64,000 nucleotides of DNA from assembly GCF_032681285.1 (NCBI RefSeq), contig NZ_CP136336.1:4885001-4949000 (forward strand), read 5' to 3'. The stretch is from Piscinibacter gummiphilus. GTDB lineage: Bacteria > Pseudomonadota > Gammaproteobacteria > Burkholderiales > Burkholderiaceae_C. The first letter of the stretch is position 1. Each line of letters begins with the position of its first letter. Made by a program: the position numbers and the translations under genes. A model generated the notes under the pieces. The model saw only the letters and a program-made list of their open reading frames with translations. It did not search any database and had not been told where the DNA came from. Of this stretch, positions 17,669 to 29,133 are shown piece by piece.

Positions 17669-18586
17669 ATGAACACACGAACCGCCCTCCCTGCCTTCAC
17701 CGCGCTGCCTGCTTCCGGCCTGGGCATCGCGCTTGCGCTGGCCGGCTCCATCGGTTTCTCGGGCAAGGCCATCCTCGCCAAGCTCATGTACCAGCACGGC
17801 GTCGACGCGGTGACGGTGGTCGCGTGGCGCATGCTGATCGCCCTGCCGATGTTCCTCGCCATGGCACTGTGGGCCGGGCGCGGCCAGCCGGGGCTCACGC
17901 GGCGCGACCTGCTGGCAGTGCTGGGGCTCGGCTTCTCGGGCTACTACGCGTCGAGCATGCTCGACTTCTATGGGCTGATGTTCATCAGCGCGAGCCTGGA
18001 GCGGCTCATCCTGTACCTCGGCCCGACCATCGTGATGGTGCTCTCGGTGCTGTGGGTCAAGCGGCCGGTCACGCGGCGCCAGTGGGTGGCGGCAGCGGTG
18101 AGCTACGGCGGCACGGCCCTCGTCTTCGGCCGCGAGTGGCACGCCGAAGGCCGGCACATCGCGCTCGGCGCGGCGCTGGTGTTTGCCAGCGCGGTGAGCT
18201 ATTCGATCTACCTCATTGCGAGCGGCGAGACCGTGCAGCGTGTGGGCGCGCTGCGGCTCACCGGGCTCGCGTCGAGCGTGGCCTGCGTCTTGTGCCTGCT
18301 GCACTTCGTGGCCGTGCGGCCGCTCGCAGCGCTGGCGGTGCCCGAGCCGGTGCTGTGGTGGTCGGCGCTCAACGCGGTGGCCTGCACCGTGGCGCCCATC
18401 CTGATGGTGATGATGGCCATCGAGCGCATCGGCTCGGCTCTGGCCGCGCAGGTCGGCATGGTCGGCCCGGTGTCGACCATCGCGATGGGCGTGTGGGTGC
18501 TGAACGAGCCCTTCACGCTCACGCTGCTGGTCGGCACGGTGCTCGTGCTGGCCGGGGTGACGCTGGCGTCGTCGAAGCGAGCCTGA
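17669..18586 (+). CDS. EamA/DMT-family transporter
   Basis: A 305-residue protein with about ten membrane helices arranged as two EamA repeats (residues 18-150 and 165-300). The start of repeat 1 is GIALALAGSIGFSGKAILAKLMY; repeat 2 ends in IAMGVWVLNEPFTLTLLVGTVLVLAGV, both typical of drug/metabolite transporters. ATG 17669 follows a GGCAGG element and is divergent from the LysR regulator that probably controls it. Family members export amino acids or other metabolites; the substrate is unknown. Confidence 0.9.
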   Translation: MNTRTALPAFTALPASGLGIALALAGSIGFSGKAILAKLMYQHGVDAVTVVAWRMLIALPMFLAMALWAGRGQPGLTRRDLLAVLGLGFSGYYASSMLDFYGLMFISASLERLILYLGPTIVMVLSVLWVKRPVTRRQWVAAAVSYGGTALVFGREWHAEGRHIALGAALVFASAVSYSIYLIASGETVQRVGALRLTGLASSVACVLCLLHFVAVRPLAALAVPEPVLWWSALNAVACTVAPILMVMMAIERIGSALAAQVGMVGPVSTIAMGVWVLNEPFTLTLLVGTVLVLAGVTLASSKRA

Positions 18587-18633
18587 GCTGCGGCGAGTAC
18601 GCGGGCGCGAGGCCACCCCGCTACGATCGCGCG

Positions 18634-19260
18634 ATGCTCACCGCCGCCCAGACCTTCGCGTTCCTCCTCGCCGCGGTGCTGCTCACCGCGACGCCGGGGC
18701 CCGACAACCTGATGGTGCTGAGCATCGGCATGTCGCGCGGGCGGCGCCCGGGCATCGCCTTCGGCCTCGGCTGCGCCATCGGTTGCCTGAGCCACACCCT
18801 GCTCGCGGTGGTGGGGGTGAGCGCCCTGGTGGCCGCGTCGCCCACCGCCTTCACGCTGCTCAAGTGGCTCGGCGGGGGCTACCTCGTGTGGCTGGGCATC
18901 GGTGCGCTGCGCAGCGCCGGCATTGGCCGCGTGGGCGCGGCGGCGGCAGAGCCGGCGTCGCTGACGCGGCTTTTCCTGAAGGGCCTCCTGGCCAATGCCA
19001 TCAACCCGAAGGTGGTGCTCTTCTTCCTGTCGTTCCTGCCGCAGTTCGTGGTGCCGGCGCAAGGCCGGGTGGAAGGGCAACTCGCGTTGCTGGGCCTCGT
19101 CTTCACGCTGCAGGCGGCGCTGCTCTTCAGCCTGCTCGGCTACTTCTCGGGCAGCGTGGGCGCCTGGCTGAACCGCACCCCGCGCGCCGGGCAGTGGCTC
19201 GACCGCCTGGCCGGCACCGTGTTCATCGCGCTGGGCCTGCGGCTGGTGTCGGGCCGCTAG
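18634..19260 (+). CDS. LysE/RhtB-family exporter (second)
   Basis: A 208-residue exporter with the LysE signature [25 protein letters not shown] near the N-terminus and the conserved [27 protein letters not shown] in the middle, over six predicted helices. ATG 18634 was chosen since the family signature starts about 20 residues later. It follows the EamA gene by 47 bases and may share its transcript. Only the family is shared with the exporter at 9114; the sequences are well diverged. The substrate is unknown. Confidence 0.9.
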   Translation: MLTAAQTFAFLLAAVLLTATPGPDNLMVLSIGMSRGRRPGIAFGLGCAIGCLSHTLLAVVGVSALVAASPTAFTLLKWLGGGYLVWLGIGALRSAGIGRVGAAAAEPASLTRLFLKGLLANAINPKVVLFFLSFLPQFVVPAQGRVEGQLALLGLVFTLQAALLFSLLGYFSGSVGAWLNRTPRAGQWLDRLAGTVFIALGLRLVSGR

Positions 19261-19342
19261 GTCCCGCCACGCAGAACGGCGGGCAAGCCGTTTGCCGCAC
19301 CCACCCTGTTCGCTTCGCCATGAAGCGGACAGGAGGTTGCCC

Positions 19343-21619
19343 ATGCCCCGCCGATCCGTCCTGCTCGTCTTTCGCGGCATCGACGCGACGAGCCGCGCCA
19401 CCGCTGCGCTCGGTGTGCTGCTCGTGGCGGGCGTGCTGCTGGCGGGCGGGCTGTCGATCTGGCGGCTGCGGCAGGCGGCCGAACTTTCGGCGCAGCAACA
19501 TGTCGACAACCGGGCCGTGGCCATCTCGGCCCATGCCTCGCAGGCGCTCGACGCCGCCCGCTACGTGCTCGACACCCTGGCCACCGAGATCGCCGCCAGC
19601 GCGCCGCGCGACGCGGCCGACCTGCGCAGCGCGCTCGGCGACCGCCCGACGCACGAGCGGCTGCGCGCCCGCACCGAAAGCCTGTCGGGCCTCGACGTGA
19701 TCTCGATCTTCGATGCCGAGGGGGAGCTGGTCGCGTTTTCGCGGCAGTTCCCGGCGCCGGCGATCCAGATCCGTGACCGCGAGGCCTTCCAGGTGGCGCG
19801 CGCCGGTTACAGCAAAGCCTTCATCGCGGCGCCGGTGCAGAACCGCGCGCGCGGCGACTGGACCTTCTACCTCGCGCGGCGTCTCGAGAGCCGCTCGGGC
19901 GACTTCCTCGGCGTGGTGCTGGTGGGGCTGGCCAGTCGCTACTTCTCGCGCTTCTACGACCAGGTGCGCGGGCAGCGCGCCTTCGGGTCCTCCACGAGCC
20001 AGGGCCACCCGGTGACGGTGACGCTGCTGCGCGACGACGGGGTGGTGCTGGTGCGCGCGCCGGCCGAAGACGGCCTGCTGGGCCACCGCCTGCGCCCCGA
20101 AGGCCACTACCGCCAGCTCGGCAGCGACCGCCTGCCCCTGCCCGGCACCCCCGACTACCCGGTGGCCACGCCGTGGGACGCCGACCCCCACGCGCCGTGG
20201 CGCAGCCTCGCCAGCTTCGACTGGGCCGAGGGGCACCCGGTGGTGGCGGCGGTGGTGGTCGACAACGACGTCTTCCTCGGCGAGTGGCAAACGCAGAGCA
20301 TCATGATCGGCCTGCTGGTGGGCCTCGTGGCGGTGTGCCTGGCGGCAGTCTTCCGGTCGCTGTCGCACTCCTTGCAGCGGCGCGAGCAGCACATGGTGGA
20401 AAACCAGCGCCTGCGGGTGCAGGCCGAGAGCGCCAACAAGGCGAAGAGCGAATTCCTTGCGACCATGAGCCACGAGATCCGCACGCCGATGCACGGCATC
20501 CTCGGCACGGCCGACCTGCTCGCGCGGACTCCGCTCACCCCGCACCAGGCGCAGCTCACGCGCACGCTGATGTCGTCGGGGCACAACCTGCTCGGCATCA
20601 TCAACGACATCCTCGACCTCTCGAAGATCGAGGCCGACGAGCTGCGTTTCTTCCCGAGCGCCTTCTCGCCCGCAGAGGTGCTGCACGAGGTGCGCGACCT
20701 CTTCATGGGCTATGCCTCGAAGAAGGGCCTGGCGCTCGACGCCTTGCCCTCGACCGGCGTGGCCGCGGCCGTGGAAGGCGACCTGAACCGCGTGCGGCAG
20801 GTGCTCGTCAACCTCACCAGCAACGCGATCAAGTTCACCGACCGCGGCCATGTGCACCTGTCGGTCAGCCAGCGCGGGCGGGTGGGCACCGACCGCGTGC
20901 TCGTGCGCTTCCAGGTGGAAGACACCGGCAGCGGCGTGGCGGCGGAAGCGCGCGAGACGCTCTTCCAGCCCTTCACCCAGGCCGACGGGTCGGTGGCCCG
21001 CAAGTTCGGTGGCACCGGGCTCGGGTTGGCGATCTCGCAGCGGCTCGTGCAGCTGATGGGTGGCACCATCGACTTCGTCAGCACGCCCGGGCAGGGCAGC
21101 ACCTTCTGGTTCGAGCTGCCGCTCCAGGTGGCCGCCGAAGGCGCGGTGCACCCGCAGCCGATCGGGCAGCAGGTGCATGAGCGTTTCGCCAACAGCGGCG
21201 CGACGCCGCTCACCGAGACGCAAGGGGCCGAACACGAGGGCTGCCACATCCTCGTCGTCGAAGACGACCCGGTGAACGCCATGATCGCCGAGGCCCAGCT
21301 CGCCCGCCTGGGCTGCTCGTGCGACATCGCCATCGACGGCAAGGAAGGGCTGCAGCGCCTGCGCAGCCGCCACTACGACCTGGTGCTGATGGACTGCATG
21401 CTGCCCGGCATGTCGGGCTACGCGGCATCGGCCGCCTGGCGTGCCGAGGAAGAAGCGAGCGGGCGCCCGCGCGTGCCCATCGTCGCGCTCACGGCCAACG
21501 TGCTGTCGAGCAACGCGGCGCAGTGCCAGCAGGCCGGCATGGACGACTACCTCACCAAGCCCTGCACGATCGAGAAACTCGGCGCGATGCTCGGCCGCTG
21601 GTTGCAGAAGGTGGCGTGA
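19343..21619 (+). CDS. Membrane-bound hybrid sensor histidine kinase (dCache-type sensor)
   Basis: A 758-residue protein starting at ATG 19343 behind AGGAGG. A membrane helix lies at about residues 16-40, a periplasmic sensor of about 260 residues follows ([27 protein letters not shown], then [19 protein letters not shown], a PDC/Cache pattern), and a second helix lies at about 316-336. The cytoplasmic part has HisKA with His377 ([14 protein letters not shown]), HATPase ([25 protein letters not shown]) and a receiver with Asp684 ([14 protein letters not shown]). It senses an extracytoplasmic ligand and probably passes phosphate onward through an Hpt protein not seen here. Confidence 0.92.
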   Translation: MPRRSVLLVFRGIDATSRATAALGVLLVAGVLLAGGLSIWRLRQAAELSAQQHVDNRAVAISAHASQALDAARYVLDTLATEIAASAPRDAADLRSALGDRPTHERLRARTESLSGLDVISIFDAEGELVAFSRQFPAPAIQIRDREAFQVARAGYSKAFIAAPVQNRARGDWTFYLARRLESRSGDFLGVVLVGLASRYFSRFYDQVRGQRAFGSSTSQGHPVTVTLLRDDGVVLVRAPAEDGLLGHRLRPEGHYRQLGSDRLPLPGTPDYPVATPWDADPHAPWRSLASFDWAEGHPVVAAVVVDNDVFLGEWQTQSIMIGLLVGLVAVCLAAVFRSLSHSLQRREQHMVENQRLRVQAESANKAKSEFLATMSHEIRTPMHGILGTADLLARTPLTPHQAQLTRTLMSSGHNLLGIINDILDLSKIEADELRFFPSAFSPAEVLHEVRDLFMGYASKKGLALDALPSTGVAAAVEGDLNRVRQVLVNLTSNAIKFTDRGHVHLSVSQRGRVGTDRVLVRFQVEDTGSGVAAEARETLFQPFTQADGSVARKFGGTGLGLAISQRLVQLMGGTIDFVSTPGQGSTFWFELPLQVAAEGAVHPQPIGQQVHERFANSGATPLTETQGAEHEGCHILVVEDDPVNAMIAEAQLARLGCSCDIAIDGKEGLQRLRSRHYDLVLMDCMLPGMSGYAASAAWRAEEEASGRPRVPIVALTANVLSSNAAQCQQAGMDDYLTKPCTIEKLGAMLGRWLQKVA

Positions 21620-21674
21620 CCGGCGCGCCTATAGTGGCCGGGCGCCTTGCTTCCGCAGGGCACGGAGCACACCC

Positions 21675-22067
21675 ATGACGATCGCCACTCTCGCCACCTG
21701 GCACGACCTGGTCTCGACCCGCAACGTGAAGGGGCTCGACGCCTTGCTCGCCGATGGCGTGGTCTTCCACTCGCCCGTGGTCCACACCCCGCAGCTCGGC
21801 AAGGCGATCACCACGCAGTACCTCGCGGCGGCCTTCCACGTCTTCTTCAACGAGACCTTCCGCTACGTGCGCGAGATCGCCGGCCCGCGCGACGCGGTGC
21901 TCGAGTTCCAGGTCGAGATCGACGGCATCGCGGTCAACGGCGTCGACATGATCAAGTGGGACGACGACGGCCGCATCGTCGAGTTCAAGGTGATGATCCG
22001 CCCGCTCAAGGCGATCAACCTGATTCACCAGCAGATGGGCGCGATGCTGAAGAAGACCACGCCCTGA
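21675..22067 (+). CDS. NTF2-like (SnoaL-type) small protein
   Basis: A 130-residue single-domain protein with the cone-shaped NTF2-like pattern: a first helix TIATLATWHDLVSTRNVKGLDALLADGVVFHSPV, a central helix, and strands DAVLEFQVEIDGIAVNGVDMIKWDDDGRIVEFKVMIRP. Such domains act as small enzymes (isomerases, dehydratases) or as ligand-binding proteins. ATG 21675 follows an ACGGAGC element. It lies between the sensor kinase and the TetR gene and might be controlled by either, but spacing gives no clear operon. Confidence 0.8.
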   Translation: MTIATLATWHDLVSTRNVKGLDALLADGVVFHSPVVHTPQLGKAITTQYLAAAFHVFFNETFRYVREIAGPRDAVLEFQVEIDGIAVNGVDMIKWDDDGRIVEFKVMIRPLKAINLIHQQMGAMLKKTTP

Positions 22068-22097
22068 GCAGGGCGCCGCGGGCGCGGCCGCTTGACG

Positions 22098-22139
22098 CCA
22101 TACCGATTGGTATGTACCGTGCCATACCAATCGGTATGG
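22098..22139. promoter_or_regulatory. Palindromic operator upstream of the TetR gene
   Basis: Two 17-base arms, CCATACCGATTGGTATG (22098-22114) and CATACCAATCGGTATGG (22123-22139), are perfect reverse complements separated by eight bases. Each arm is itself an almost perfect palindrome with ATACC/GGTAT ends, so the site looks like two adjacent TetR-dimer operators. It sits 26 bases before the TetR ATG and should serve for autoregulation. That it binds this regulator is inferred from position and symmetry. Confidence 0.8.
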
Positions 22140-22164
22140 ACCTTCACGGCATGGAACGCGGCGC

Positions 22165-22812
22165 ATGATCGAACTGGCCACCGGCCCCCGGCGAAAGCTG
22201 CTCGACGCGGCACTGCATGTGATCCGCGCGCAGGGCTATGCGGGCAGCTCGGTCGATGACATCTGCCGCGAGGCGGGCGTCACCAAGGGCAGCTTCTTCC
22301 ACCACTTCAAGGGCAAGGACGACCTGGCCATTGCCGCCACCGAGCACTGGACGGGCCTGACCGGCAATCTCTTCGAGGCCGCGCCCTTCCACCAGAAGGC
22401 CGACCCGCGCGACCGTGTGCTCGCCTACATCGACTTCCGCGCCGCGCTGATCGAGGGCGAGCTGCCCGACTTCACCTGCCTGCTCGGCACGATGGTGCAG
22501 GAGACCTACGCCACGCACCCCGACATCCGCGACGCGTGCAACCGCGCCATCCTCTTCCATGCCCGCACCGTCGAGGCTGACCTGATCGAGGCCAAGCGCC
22601 TTCATGCGCCGAAGGCGAAGTGGGTACCACTCGACGTGGCGCTCTTCGCGCAGGCGGCCATCCAGGGCGCTTTCATCCTCGCCAAGGCGCAGGACGACGC
22701 CGCGGCCGCCCGACGCGCCATCGCGCACCTGCGCCAGTACGTGGCCTCGCTGCTGCCCGCTGCGGCACGCACGTTGCCACGCTCCACCACCCCTCCATCA
22801 CGAAGGAGATGA
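22165..22812 (+). CDS. TetR/AcrR-family transcriptional repressor
   Basis: A 215-residue regulator. The N-terminal helix-turn-helix is at residues 8-55 (PRRKLLDAALHVIRAQGYAGSSVDDICREAGVTKGSFFHHFKGKDDLAIAA), and the rest is an all-helical ligand-binding domain. A tandem palindromic operator lies just upstream. The next gene (VOC protein) begins two bases after its stop with its ribosome-binding site AAGGAG inside the TetR coding region, so the two form one transcription unit that the repressor presumably controls together. The inducing ligand is unknown. Confidence 0.93.
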   Translation: MIELATGPRRKLLDAALHVIRAQGYAGSSVDDICREAGVTKGSFFHHFKGKDDLAIAATEHWTGLTGNLFEAAPFHQKADPRDRVLAYIDFRAALIEGELPDFTCLLGTMVQETYATHPDIRDACNRAILFHARTVEADLIEAKRLHAPKAKWVPLDVALFAQAAIQGAFILAKAQDDAAAARRAIAHLRQYVASLLPAAARTLPRSTTPPSRRR

Positions 22813-22813
22813 C

Positions 22814-23293
22814 ATGCCCGCCAAGAACACGATCTGCCTCTGGTACGAACGCAACGCCCTGGAGGCCGCGACCTTCTACGCCAAGACCTTCCCCGACACC
22901 CGCGTGGGCGCGGTGCACCGCGCCCCGGGCGACTTCCCCGACGGCAAGCAGGGCGACGAGCTCACCGTCGAGTTCACCGTGATGGGCGTTCCCTGCCTGG
23001 GCCTCAACGGCGGCCCGGCCTTCAAGCAGACCGAAGCCTTCTCGTTCCAGGTGAGCACCGAAGACCAGGCCGAGACCGACCGCCTGTGGCACGCCATCGT
23101 CGACAACGGCGGCGAGGAAAGCGCCTGCGGCTGGTGCAAGGACAAATGGGGCGTCTCATGGCAGATCACGCCGCGCGTGCTGATGGAAGCCATCGCCCAC
23201 CCCGACCCCAAGGCCGCGAAGCGGGCCTTCGACGCGATGATGACGATGAAGAAGATCGACATCGCCACCATCGAGGCCGCGCTCAAGGGCTGA
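22814..23293 (+). CDS. PhnB-like VOC protein (3-demethylubiquinone-9 3-methyltransferase domain type)
   Basis: A 159-residue protein of the PhnB-like/YjdN group of VOC proteins: TICLWYERNALEAATFYAKTFPDTRVGAVHRAPGD at the start, GVPCLGLNGGPAFKQTEAFSFQVSTEDQ in the middle and CGWCKDKWGVSWQITPRVL near the end. The pipeline name 3-demethylubiquinone methyltransferase domain is historical; no methyltransferase motif is present. It is coupled to the TetR gene (two-base gap), which suggests a stress- or xenobiotic-induced role. The substrate is unknown. Confidence 0.88.
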   Translation: MPAKNTICLWYERNALEAATFYAKTFPDTRVGAVHRAPGDFPDGKQGDELTVEFTVMGVPCLGLNGGPAFKQTEAFSFQVSTEDQAETDRLWHAIVDNGGEESACGWCKDKWGVSWQITPRVLMEAIAHPDPKAAKRAFDAMMTMKKIDIATIEAALKG

Positions 23294-23306
23294 GCGTGCG
23301 CGTCGA

Positions 23307-23332
23307 GCGACCTTGCGTTTTCGCAAGGTCGC
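23307..23332 (+). terminator. Hairpin after the TetR-VOC operon
   Basis: GCGACCTTGCG and CGCAAGGTCGC form a perfect 11-bp stem around a TTTT loop, starting 14 bases after the VOC stop. No T-run follows (GCGGGTGGGT instead), so it is not a classic intrinsic terminator. It may mark a transcript end with other factors or protect the 3' end. It also covers a TTG that could otherwise start the patatin gene. Confidence 0.5.
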
Positions 23333-23360
23333 GGGTGGGTGCATCTGCCACAAGCGGCAC

Positions 23361-26309
23361 ATGCACCGAACCGACACCCCACCCGACTTCGACTGCGATT
23401 GCCACCGCCGCGCCACGCTGGAGCGGGTCTGGGAAGACCTCTGGGTCAAGCGCGGCCCGAAGCCGGCGCACGGGCGACTGCTCGCCATCCTGAGCGTGGG
23501 CCTGCCGTCGGCGATCGACCGCCTGACGCGCCACCTCGATCGCATCGCCGGGCGCAGCTTCCATGGCCGTTGGCAGCGTCTCTTCGCGCAGGGGCATTCG
23601 CTCGTGCCCTGGTTGTGCATGCTGCCGGCGATCCTCTTCACGATGCTCGGCCCAACGCCGCGCTGGCGCGGCCTGCCGGTGGCGGCCGCCGCGGCGGCGG
23701 GCCTTTTGGCCTACCTCGCCTGCGTGCGGCTGTGGCCGGGCCGCAGGTCGCAGGGCCAGGGGCTGCTGGGCCTGCAATGGCTGGTGCTGGCGGTGCTGAG
23801 CGGGCTGCTGTGGTGGCAGTCGGGGCCGGCGTCGCTCGAAGCCGACGCGGCGCCGTACCGGCATGTCTTCGCGCCCATCCTGCTCGTGCTGCTGCTGGTG
23901 GCGGCGCTCGCCTTCCCGCTTGCGAACTGGGTGCTGAAGGGCCTGGGCGCCGAGCATGCAGCGCGGCTCGCCGGGCTGCTGGCCTGGACCGAGCTCTTCG
24001 ACACTCCGCGGCGGCCCGAGCCCTCGTTGCGCCGCTTCCTGCACGGGCTCGTCAATGCACCGCTGTACAACCCGCTGCACCTGCTGCTGTTGCCGGCGCT
24101 GCCGGTGGTGCTCGTGCCGCGGCACTACGCCCAGCCGGCGTATGCGGCGCTGTGGCTCGCCATCTCGTGGCTCATCCTCACCTTCGCGGGCATGTACGAC
24201 CGGCTGAACCTGGCGGTGCGTGTGGTGAAGCAGATGTTCCTCATCGGCGGCCAGGGCGTGGTGTCGGTCACCATCATCGGCCTGGCCCTCTTGCGCCTGG
24301 CCGGCGTCGACTACGTGAGCACGCTGCTCGACACCGCCTCGGCGCGGGTGGTCTCGCTCTACATCGTGGCGGCCTACAGCGCGTTCTGGCTGTACGAGTA
24401 CTGGATCAACCGGGCGCTCACCGAGCGGCTGCTGCCGCTGCTCGACGACACCGTGCCGGCCGGCGAGCGCCGCGCATGGGTGCCGTACCGCGTGCACCGG
24501 GAGGCGGTGGCGAGCCGGGTGCGGGCCGAGGGGCGCGCGATCGAGGTGTTTGCCGGCGGGCGCTTCGTGGTCACCGGGGCCTACCTCGACCCCGACTCCC
24601 AGACCGTGTGCGGCCAATGGCAACCGTACGAACGCGACGACCTCTTCCAGCGCCTGGCCGACACCGCCTTGCGCGCCAACGATCCCGACGAGACCTACCG
24701 CACCCACATGGCCGTGGCCGAGGTGGACAAGCGCTGCAAGCTCTACTTCAACCTGCTCAACATCGGCCTGCTGGCGCTCGCGCTCGGCGTGGCCTTCGGC
24801 CTGCACCGCGTGGGCAAGCAGCTGCAACGACCCGGTGCGCAGGGGCAGGCGCTGGTGGGCCAGGCCCTGGCGATGCAGCCGGTGGACCTGCGCACGCTCG
24901 TGGTCACCGGCAACGCGGCCCGCCGCCCGAAGATCGCGCTCGCGGTGTCGGGGGGCGGCACGCGCGCCGCGCTGTACGCCGCTTCGGTGCTGCGTGGCCT
25001 GGCGCAGCTCGGCCGTGCCGGCGATGTCGTGCTGATCAGCGGAGTCTCCGGCGGTGGCGCCGCCCTGACCTACTTCGCGATCCACCAGGCGGAGCTCGTG
25101 GCCGCAACGCCACGGCCCTGCGGCCCGGCCGAGCTGGAGCGGCTGGCGGCGCAACCGGAGCCCGAGGCAGGCGAAGACCCCTGGTGCCGCTTCATCGAGG
25201 TGATGGCCCGGCCCTACATCGACGACGTGCTGCGCGGCGTGGCGGAGCTGCAGGTGCTGGGCGCCAAGACCACCGGGCACCTGCTGCAGGAGAGCCTGGC
25301 GCGGGGGCTGGACGCGCACGCTCCCGCGCCCACGGCCCTCAGCGGCATCCGCGACCTCGGGCTCATCCTCAACGCAACGCTCGCCGGCCATCCGGCAACG
25401 CCCGACGACGCGCTCGCGCCCTGCCCCGCCGGCCAGGCGCCGGGTGCGCCGGCATCGGCATCGTCACGGGCCACCGAGCCGTGGCGCAGCAGCGCCTCCG
25501 GCGGCATCGTGGCCTTCACCAACCTGCGCAACCTCGGCGCCTTCCCGGTCGCGCGTCGTGCCATGGCCTGCGCGCCCGACGAGCGCCTGCCTTACCTGCT
25601 GGTGGGCGGTGAAGGCACCAGGCTGACGGCCGCTGCCGCGCTGGCGGCGAACTTCCCGCCGGTGTTCCCCAACGCGGGGGTCGACGTGGAGCACGCCGGT
25701 GCAGTGCGCCGCTACTGGGTCACCGACGGCGGCGCGGCCGAGAACCGCGGTGTCGTCTCACTGCTGTATGCCCTGCGCAGCCTGGTCGACGATTGCGCCG
25801 ACCCACCGTCATGCCACAACGCAATGCCCGACCTGCAAGTGCTCGTCGTGGACGCTTCGGCGCTGTCGTTCGACTACCAGCCCGACCGCGGCGTGGGCGC
25901 CATGCTGGGCGCCTCGGCCAAGTTCTCGGGCCAGCTGATGCTGGAGCTGGCCGACGGCACCGCGCGCGCCTACGACGCGCTGGGCCCGGGCCGGCTCGCC
26001 GTGAGCTACCTGCCGATGCCGGTGCTGCTGCGCTCGCGCGGTGGGCTGGGCACGCACTGGATGATGCCGGCGCAGGTGACGCTGCGCGACGACGCAGCGC
26101 TCAGCCGCAGCGATGCGCGTGTCCTCTCGCGACCCGACCGCTGGCAGACGATGGCACTGCTGACCTGCCTGCACGACACGCCGCCCGCGCCGCCGTCGCA
26201 AGGACCGTGCGCCGCGCTGAAGGCCGGCGCCCTCGGGGAGCGTCTCGCGGCCGACCCCCACACACCCGCCTGGCAGGCGCTGGTGCGACAACTCGCGATC
26301 AGGCCTTGA
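23361..26309 (+). CDS. Multi-pass membrane protein with C-terminal patatin-like phospholipase domain
   Basis: A 982-residue protein if started at ATG 23361 ([12 protein letters not shown]); the open frame runs to TTG 23313, but that codon lies in a hairpin. The first half has roughly ten hydrophobic segments between residues 75 and 490, broken by a soluble loop at about 360-460. The second half is a patatin domain: oxyanion motif GGGTR (531-535), nucleophile elbow GVSGG with Ser563, and the catalytic Asp789 in DGGAAENRG. Such enzymes are acyl hydrolases acting on phospholipids. The membrane anchor suggests action at the inner-membrane surface. The substrate and trigger are unknown. It appears monocistronic. 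Confidence 0.82.
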   Translation: MHRTDTPPDFDCDCHRRATLERVWEDLWVKRGPKPAHGRLLAILSVGLPSAIDRLTRHLDRIAGRSFHGRWQRLFAQGHSLVPWLCMLPAILFTMLGPTPRWRGLPVAAAAAAGLLAYLACVRLWPGRRSQGQGLLGLQWLVLAVLSGLLWWQSGPASLEADAAPYRHVFAPILLVLLLVAALAFPLANWVLKGLGAEHAARLAGLLAWTELFDTPRRPEPSLRRFLHGLVNAPLYNPLHLLLLPALPVVLVPRHYAQPAYAALWLAISWLILTFAGMYDRLNLAVRVVKQMFLIGGQGVVSVTIIGLALLRLAGVDYVSTLLDTASARVVSLYIVAAYSAFWLYEYWINRALTERLLPLLDDTVPAGERRAWVPYRVHREAVASRVRAEGRAIEVFAGGRFVVTGAYLDPDSQTVCGQWQPYERDDLFQRLADTALRANDPDETYRTHMAVAEVDKRCKLYFNLLNIGLLALALGVAFGLHRVGKQLQRPGAQGQALVGQALAMQPVDLRTLVVTGNAARRPKIALAVSGGGTRAALYAASVLRGLAQLGRAGDVVLISGVSGGGAALTYFAIHQAELVAATPRPCGPAELERLAAQPEPEAGEDPWCRFIEVMARPYIDDVLRGVAELQVLGAKTTGHLLQESLARGLDAHAPAPTALSGIRDLGLILNATLAGHPATPDDALAPCPAGQAPGAPASASSRATEPWRSSASGGIVAFTNLRNLGAFPVARRAMACAPDERLPYLLVGGEGTRLTAAAALAANFPPVFPNAGVDVEHAGAVRRYWVTDGGAAENRGVVSLLYALRSLVDDCADPPSCHNAMPDLQVLVVDASALSFDYQPDRGVGAMLGASAKFSGQLMLELADGTARAYDALGPGRLAVSYLPMPVLLRSRGGLGTHWMMPAQVTLRDDAALSRSDARVLSRPDRWQTMALLTCLHDTPPAPPSQGPCAALKAGALGERLAADPHTPAWQALVRQLAIRP

Positions 26310-26395
26310 CCCCACCGCTTCGATGGGGCCGGCCGAGCGAATGCCGGCCCGTGTTGGAATCCGCAGCTGCCCCAACACACGCTGGAGACCCGACG

Positions 26396-26746
26396 ATGGC
26401 CAACGACCGAATCTTCTCGATGGCGTTTGCGAAGGTCTACGCGCTCTACGTGCAGAAGGCCGAGCGCAAGGGCCGCACGGAGGCGGAAGTCGACCAGGTC
26501 ATCTGCTGGCTCACCGGCTACGACGCCGCGGGCCTGAAGCGGCAGATCGAACGCGGCACCGACTTCCGGTCGTTCTTCGACGAGGCCCCCGCGCTCCACC
26601 CGAACCGTGCGCTCATCCAGGGCGTCGTCTGCGGCGTGCGGGTGGAAACCATCGACGACCCGCTGATGCAGAAGATCCGCTACCTCGACAAACTGGTGGA
26701 CGAGCTGGCCAAGGGCCGGCCGATGGAGAAGATCCTGAGGCCGTGA
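26396..26746 (+). CDS. DUF2200 family protein
   Basis: A 116-residue cytoplasmic protein with the full DUF2200 pattern: [71 protein letters not shown] and the C-terminal [21 protein letters not shown]. The length matches the family. The biochemical function is not known. It converges on the PAS-histidine kinase gene 16 bases downstream. Confidence 0.88.
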   Translation: MANDRIFSMAFAKVYALYVQKAERKGRTEAEVDQVICWLTGYDAAGLKRQIERGTDFRSFFDEAPALHPNRALIQGVVCGVRVETIDDPLMQKIRYLDKLVDELAKGRPMEKILRP

Positions 26747-26762
26747 GGCCAGCCTCGCTGCA

Positions 26763-27923
26763 TCAGCGCGGAGGCTCGCCCGCCACCTCGGCCCTGGCCG
26801 AGGTCGTGCCGTCGGTGAGGGGAATGCGCAGCGAGAACTCCGCCCCCTTGCCCTCGCCTTCGCTGCGCACTTCCACCGTGCCGCGGTGCAGGTTGACGAT
26901 CTCCTTCACGACCGACAGGCCGATGCCCAGGCCCGCGCCACGCGCCGAACTCGCGCCATCGGCCTGCGTGAAGACATCGAAGATGGTGGGCAGCAGGTTC
27001 TTCGCGATGCCCCGTCCGGTGTCTTTCACCGTCACCACGAAGTGGGTCTGGTCGGCGCTGGCCGTGACCCACACCCGCCCGCCGGCCGGCGTGAACTTGA
27101 GCGCGTTGGCCACCAGGTTGCCGAAGACCTGCTGCATGCGGCCCGCATCGACCTCGGCCTCCAGCGGCTGCTCGGGCAGCACCGCGCTCAGCGACACGCC
27201 CGCGGCCTCGGCCTTGGGGCGCGCATCCGCCACGACCTCCTGGATGAGCGACTGCAACACCACCCGCTGGTACTGCACGCTGAGCTTGCCCACACGGGCG
27301 CGGGTGAGGTCGACCAGGTCTTCGACCAGGCGCGTGAGGAAGTCGACCTGGCGGTCGAGGATTTTCAGCAAGCCCTCGTGGCGGGGCGCGAGCTCGCCCG
27401 GCGCCTGCAGGATCTCGAGCACGTTGCGAATGGGGGCCAGCGGGCCGCGCAACTCGTGGGCGACGGCGGCGATGAAGGTGTTGCGCTCGGCCTGCTCGCC
27501 ATTGCGCTCCTCCAGCACGTTCTCGAGGTACTTCATGCGCGTGCGCAGGTGGGTCGCGTCGCGGAAGATCTTGATGAAGCCGACGAGGCGTCCTTCGTCA
27601 TCGTGCCGCGCATAGGTGAGGCCACTGGCCCAGAAGCGCGAGCCGTCGCGGCGCGGGTGCCAGCGCTCGTCTTGCGAGCAGCCCATCGCGCGGGCGGCGT
27701 TCAGCTCGTGCTGGGGCATGCCGCCATCGCGGTCTTCCGGGGTGAAGACGCTGCTGAAGGGGCGGCCGATCACGTCGTCGGGCTGCAGCGCGGTGATGTG
27801 CGTGGCGCCCGGGCTCCAGCCGGTGATGAAGCCTTCGGCGTCGGCAAAGATCACGCCGTGCCCCTCGGCCTCGTGCAGCAGGCGCAGGAAGCCCTGGGCA
27901 TCGTCCTCGCGTATGGCGGGCAT
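26763..27923 (-). CDS. PAS-domain sensor histidine kinase
   Basis: A 386-residue soluble kinase starting at ATG 27923 with GGAGG nine bases upstream; the frame stays open further upstream but overlaps the next gene antisense. The PAS domain spans residues 10-125 (GHGVIFADAEGFITGWSPGATHITALQPDDVIGRPFSSVF, then DGSRFWASGLTYARHDDEGRLVGFIKIFRDATH). HisKA has His156 (VAHELRGPLAPI), and the ATPase motifs are NLVANALKFT, DTGRGIA and GAGLGIGLSVVKEI. No receiver is attached and no response regulator is adjacent, so the partner lies elsewhere. The intracellular signal is unknown. Confidence 0.9.
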   Translation of the reverse strand: MPAIREDDAQGFLRLLHEAEGHGVIFADAEGFITGWSPGATHITALQPDDVIGRPFSSVFTPEDRDGGMPQHELNAARAMGCSQDERWHPRRDGSRFWASGLTYARHDDEGRLVGFIKIFRDATHLRTRMKYLENVLEERNGEQAERNTFIAAVAHELRGPLAPIRNVLEILQAPGELAPRHEGLLKILDRQVDFLTRLVEDLVDLTRARVGKLSVQYQRVVLQSLIQEVVADARPKAEAAGVSLSAVLPEQPLEAEVDAGRMQQVFGNLVANALKFTPAGGRVWVTASADQTHFVVTVKDTGRGIAKNLLPTIFDVFTQADGASSARGAGLGIGLSVVKEIVNLHRGTVEVRSEGEGKGAEFSLRIPLTDGTTSARAEVAGEPPR

Positions 27924-28056
27924 GGCGTCCCTCCTCTGTGCGGCGTCGGCGCACCGTGCGCCGATCGATTGCGCCGCAGTGTGAACGGCCGCCCACCGCG
28001 CCGGCATCGGCGCCGGCGAGAGGCGTTCGTAGGAAGAAACCGCGTGCTGAGGAGGG

Positions 28057-29124
<1,068 letters not shown>

Positions 29125-29133
29125 GTCAGTTCA

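Noticed and set aside
19223..21373. A 716-codon open frame antisense to the hybrid kinase
   Set aside because: It is a shadow of the GC-rich kinase gene; composition is His/Arg/Gly/Ala-rich without conserved motifs.
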